Assembly (NCBI GenBank): GCA_963680875.1
Contig: OY804577.1
Coordinates: 104,295,906 to 104,359,905 of the forward strand
Reading direction: 5' to 3'
DNA: 64,000 bases
From: Bathymodiolus brooksi
Taxonomy: Eukaryota > Mollusca > Bivalvia > Mytilida > Modiolidae
Shown: one piece after another, positions 60,329 through 64,000 of the stretch
Numbering within the stretch: position 1 is the first letter of the stretch
How the letters are laid out: each line of letters starts with the position of its first letter
Position numbers and translations under genes: made by a program
The notes under the pieces: model-generated
The model's input: only the letters and a program-made list of their open reading frames with translations
What the model was told of the DNA's origin: nothing
Database searches by the model: none

Positions 60329-61347
60329 TTGGACCGCTTTCACACGTCTAGACTATGATACACATATAAACTCTCTGAACTTTACTCCTAATCTGTGTAG
60401 CCTGTCCTCACATTCGGACTTTAATCTTTAAAATTTACTCGTAGAGATTTGACTCTGAACTTTGCACTGTGATATTTAAACTTTACCAAGTAAATATTTG
60501 ACATTCTCACATTTGTAAATAGATCTTTACAGACATTACTCGTGAGGTCGTTGACGTCCAGAATATAACCTTTGAACTTAACCTCGTGAATTTGACTGAT
60601 ATTTTAATCTTTACCCGGTAGATGTTTTACAATTTCTCATGCTAAAGACTGTGATTCCTATTAACTTTAACGTAAGATCTTTGAATTTTACTTTTCTCAT
60701 ACACGGATTCTGATCTTAATAAAAACGTATATATATATCAAATTTAGTGCGCACGACGCGTTTCTGGAATAACCTTCATCAGGTACATTCAAAATCAAAA
60801 GATTACTTTACATAGAAGATATTTCACACATTTTCTCTCTGTGATTTGTATGAGCGTTAACGTTATTCTACTGTGCTCTAATTGCGTAAACCTTCTAAAA
60901 TAATTTCTCCCTGTTTTATACATTATCAATGAGGGTGGCACTGAACCTGATCAAATTAGATTGAGTTCTCTCTCTATTTTGTATTGATGTGGCTAAGTCG
61001 CCATGATTTGAAGAGGTTTATAATTATTCCTATAAATATATTTTCTAGGTGATCGTATGACGCATCCATTAGGGTTTCATATAACAATGCAGTCTATTAG
61101 GATGGTTGCACGTTTAATAAAATGTTTCAGTGCTGTCTTTTCGATTAATAAATAAAACGATATCTACAGAGCTGTCAGAAATAATATTAGTTAATAGGCA
61201 GAATAATATAATACAGTCTTTACTTTTCAGTAGAAATCATTTCAGGAATCGATGATTGATGCGTTATATTACGGATCATTACTTCAGCAACTGTTACGTC
61301 AAAGTCGGTCATTAATGGCTGTTGCTTTGATTTTCAGTTTTATGAAC
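60329..61347. other. non-coding stretch with repeat remnants
   Basis: 60375-60520 is the right copy of the local repeat noted at 58730. 60740-60800 (TTTAGTGCGCACGACGCGTT, TCATCAGGTACATTC) matches 795-855. No gene is supported. Confidence 0.5.
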
Positions 61348-61820
61348 CTCAAAAACAATTGAACAAATAAAGTCCACGACATATGGTGTTGAAAATCCAG
61401 GTATTGGCGCAAAGATGTGGCGGGGTTAAATCAGTTTTTGAATTGAATTTGGTCGAATTTTAGGATATTATGAAAACTAACAACCACCTCTCACCCCAAA
61501 CAATTGAACAAGAAAGACCATGACATATGGTGTTGAAAATCCAATCCAGGTCTTGGCTTAGGCCATGGGCAAAACTGTGGCGGGGTTAAATCACTTTTTG
61601 GATTGAACTTGGTCGAAGCTATGATATTATGAAAAGAAAGTACAAATGGAGTTTTTCACCAAAAAACTCTTCACAATTCCACCAATATTGACAAAGCGAA
61701 CAACCACCTCTCATCTCAAACAACTGAACACCAAAAACAGACCAAGACATATGGCGTTTAAAACCCAGATCCTGGATTTGGCCAGGCACAAAAATGTGGC
61801 AGAGTTAAACCGATTAATAA
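61348..61820. repeat. three degenerate tandem copies of a dispersed repeat
   Basis: AACAATTGAACAARWAA, GACATATGGTGTTGAAAATC and TGTGGCGGGGTTAAATCA recur in order at about 61348, 61496 and 61708. The third copy is the most diverged (GACATATGGCGTTTAAAACC, TGTGGCAGAGTTAAACC). The 72-codon ORF at 61646-61864 is incidental. Confidence 0.75.
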
Positions 61821-62919
61821 TAAATAAAAATAATAAACCCCTTTTCTCTGATAATTGGATCTAATTGTTTACATTTGCTGAGATATTGCCTTTCTTCCGT
61901 TTTAATAAGGAAAGGGCTTTGGACAAGAAAAAACAATGAAGAAGAATAATGTCTTCAATAATGAACAATTCTTCCAACTTATATAAAAGGAAATCCGAAA
62001 GTAATTCGGATCTACAATCATTAAAACAATGCAGAATGGCAGAATGATAATGAACAATTCCATTTGGCTGTTAAATAGTATTAGCAAATCTGGTTTGCAT
62101 TTCTTTTAGGTGCGTATCGTGATAAGCGAAAAACAACAACCCAAAGAATCAGTTCAATCATTTTGGAATTTTTACAAGATTTTGACATGTATACGTCATT
62201 TTCATTACAAGCTGGCCGTAGGCAAGTGATTTAAGCTCTAACTTCATTGGTTATATCCTCATTTCATTTGTCAATATATGACAGAAATCCAGCTTTAAGA
62301 TGTTCATCCGTGTGAAATTAAAGTCAGTATCCAGATTTCATGCTCATTTTAATCTGAACTTTGCACTGACTACAGATAATTTCTGTGGGAAAAAGATAAA
62401 TTGTTCGTTGTATATCTCCTGAGGGATGATTGATATCAAATAAAATCAATAGCAATTAGAAACAAAAGAGCAACATAAAGCAACAAAATATGTATCGATT
62501 ATTTTAAATAGCATCCACATATATCAGGGTTTATAACGCTTTAATAATCTCTGGTCGGAGATATGGTTATTATTATTGTTTATGTAAATATGATGAAGCC
62601 TAATGGCAGTGTTATACTGAGAATATATTCCCTTAAATAACATCATCATATATTTTATCATGCTTCAGGACTGTAGATTTATTTGTTTATATTAAATTAC
62701 ACAAATGGACCTACCGACCAATATGAGCATTCATATATAAATATTATCATTACGAGAACAGCCTAACAGAAGTATGTATTAAAAACATTTGTATCTCGTT
62801 TCAAAAGTTTATAGCCATCTGTTTAATGTATAGCCAATATGGAGTGACACACTTTCAGAAAATTGTGTACATGGTGATATTTTTTTATATATAACTCTTG
62901 ATGTACTACATTAAATGTT
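61821..62919. other. AT-rich non-coding stretch
   Basis: No gene, RNA or clear repeat was recognised. Confidence 0.45.
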
Positions 62920-63352
62920 AGTGACCGTCTACCCCTCATTTATCCTGATCTGCAGGATTTTGGTCTTCTAACCATGAATAACCCATCGGCAGGCTATGGG
63001 CCATCTATCTCTCATTTAACCATAATCTGCAGGCAATATGCGGTCGAACTCTCGTTTACCCTCATCTGCAGGCTATGGACCGTATAGTCCTCTTTTATCC
63101 TCATATGTAGGCTCTGGACCGTCTAGCCCTCGTTTATCCTCATCTTACGCTAAGGTTTATCTACCCTCCATGTATCCTCATCCACAGACAGTGGCCCTTA
63201 CCACCCTGATTTTCCCATCTGCAGGCTATGGACCATCTACCTCATTTATTCTCATCTACAGGTTTTAGGCCATCTAACTCTCATCTATTCTCATCTACAG
63301 GTTTTAGGCCGTCTAACTCTCATCTATCATCATCTGCAGACTATGGGAGTCT
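62920..63352. repeat. degenerate minisatellite, unit about 38-42 bp, about 10 copies
   Basis: Repeated CTCATCTGCAGGCTATGGAC followed by CGTCTAACTCTCGTTTATC, with drift in every copy. The 76-codon plus ORF (63038-63268) is translated repeat and shows no conserved period at the protein level. Confidence 0.85.
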
Positions 63353-64000
63353 AAATAAACCCTCATCATTGAAGACCACACAAGCACAGTAAAAAAAGCT
63401 GTTCCTTGATTTTTTGCTGATACTGTAAACCTGGAAATTTAGGCATCGTGTTATTTTCGCGGTCTGCCGACTTCATCTAACTTCGCGCAGTTTTAATTCC
63501 TCGATGTCTGAGATAAATGAACCAAAACGTGAAGTGTTTTAATTATATCTTGAACTATTATCGTCTTTTCTTTCATTATTAAATTGATCTGATAATGGAT
63601 ATAAACAAATCTTGTCTTGTAAGTAGCCTTCTCTGTAAAATAAAACAATAATGAAAACGAACAAAGAATACTCAAAAATGAAGAAAAAGTCGGATATCCA
63701 AATTAGAGGAGATGTAGGAGAGACGGAAGACAAACTCGGATACCCAAGTTACAAGAGATCTTGCGGAAGAGATTTACCATGAACATTGTTTTAGTAGAAT
63801 TACGGGATTCCCACAACCAGTGTCAATGCATGCATGCGTATATAAATGACAATAGTATATCCGATAGAATATAGAACAATATGACACAGTAAACAGACTC
63901 ATAAAAATATAGGAAATAATTATGGCTTGTATGGCTTCAGCCAGATGTATGTACACGTTGTATAACTGTCAAGAATCAACTCTAGTGTAGTTCTAGAAAA
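63353..64000. other. non-coding AT-rich end of window
   Basis: Overlapping minus-strand short ORFs at 63493-63956 are hydrophobic by AT-rich composition only. Nothing is supported. Confidence 0.45.

Overview
The window reads as nuclear DNA of a mollusc, most likely a marine bivalve. It is AT-rich and gene-poor, and it is full of decayed retroelements, tRNA-derived SINEs, small inverted-repeat DNA transposons and long tandem arrays. The organism call rests on recall: the SINE core, the retroelement 3' ends and the LRR-Ig gene type look like those of bivalve genomes. No database was searched. Nothing suggests bacterial, phage or organelle DNA.

Layout. 1-9.2 kb is an AT-rich repeat graveyard: a perfect hairpin, a SINE, a 1.29-kb DNA transposon with terminal inverted repeats (TIRs), a TTAA-flanked MITE, and a duplicated segment of retroelement 3' sequence. 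9.2-26.2 kb is one tandem array of a 63-bp unit, about 270 copies, with higher-order blocks and degenerate edges. 26.3-34.6 kb holds a LINE remnant, two SINEs, a 17-bp minisatellite of about 103 copies (27.7-29.5 kb) and more retroelement debris. 34.6-38.9 kb is a very homogeneous 65-bp array of about 64 copies. 39-41.5 kb holds SINE copies in AT-rich DNA. 41.8-43.3 kb is the only convincing intact gene, an uninterrupted 518-codon ORF for a secretory-pathway LRR-Ig single-pass membrane protein. 43.7-54 kb holds small tandem repeats, LINE ends and inverted SINE/retroelement pairs. 54.5-56.8 kb is a foldback-like element with a TTAA MITE and a SINE nested inside. 59.0-60.3 kb is another TIR element. 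61.3-63.4 kb holds two degenerate tandem repeats.

The very long open frames in the 63-bp array (up to 1784 codons on the minus strand) are best explained by a repeat length divisible by three. Three of six frames are open, against about two expected by chance, and the higher-order duplications carry net +1 shifts. I do not annotate them as genes.

How the parts relate. The three large arrays are probably not independent. The 65-bp array ends in a monomer that resembles the degenerate edge monomers of the 63-bp array. The 17-bp array appears to be an amplified piece of the 3' region of a retroelement family that recurs across the window. The SINE families have different heads but share a core or tail. 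I found no multi-gene system. The most interesting material is the origin, hierarchy and strand asymmetry of the satellite arrays and the nested transposons.
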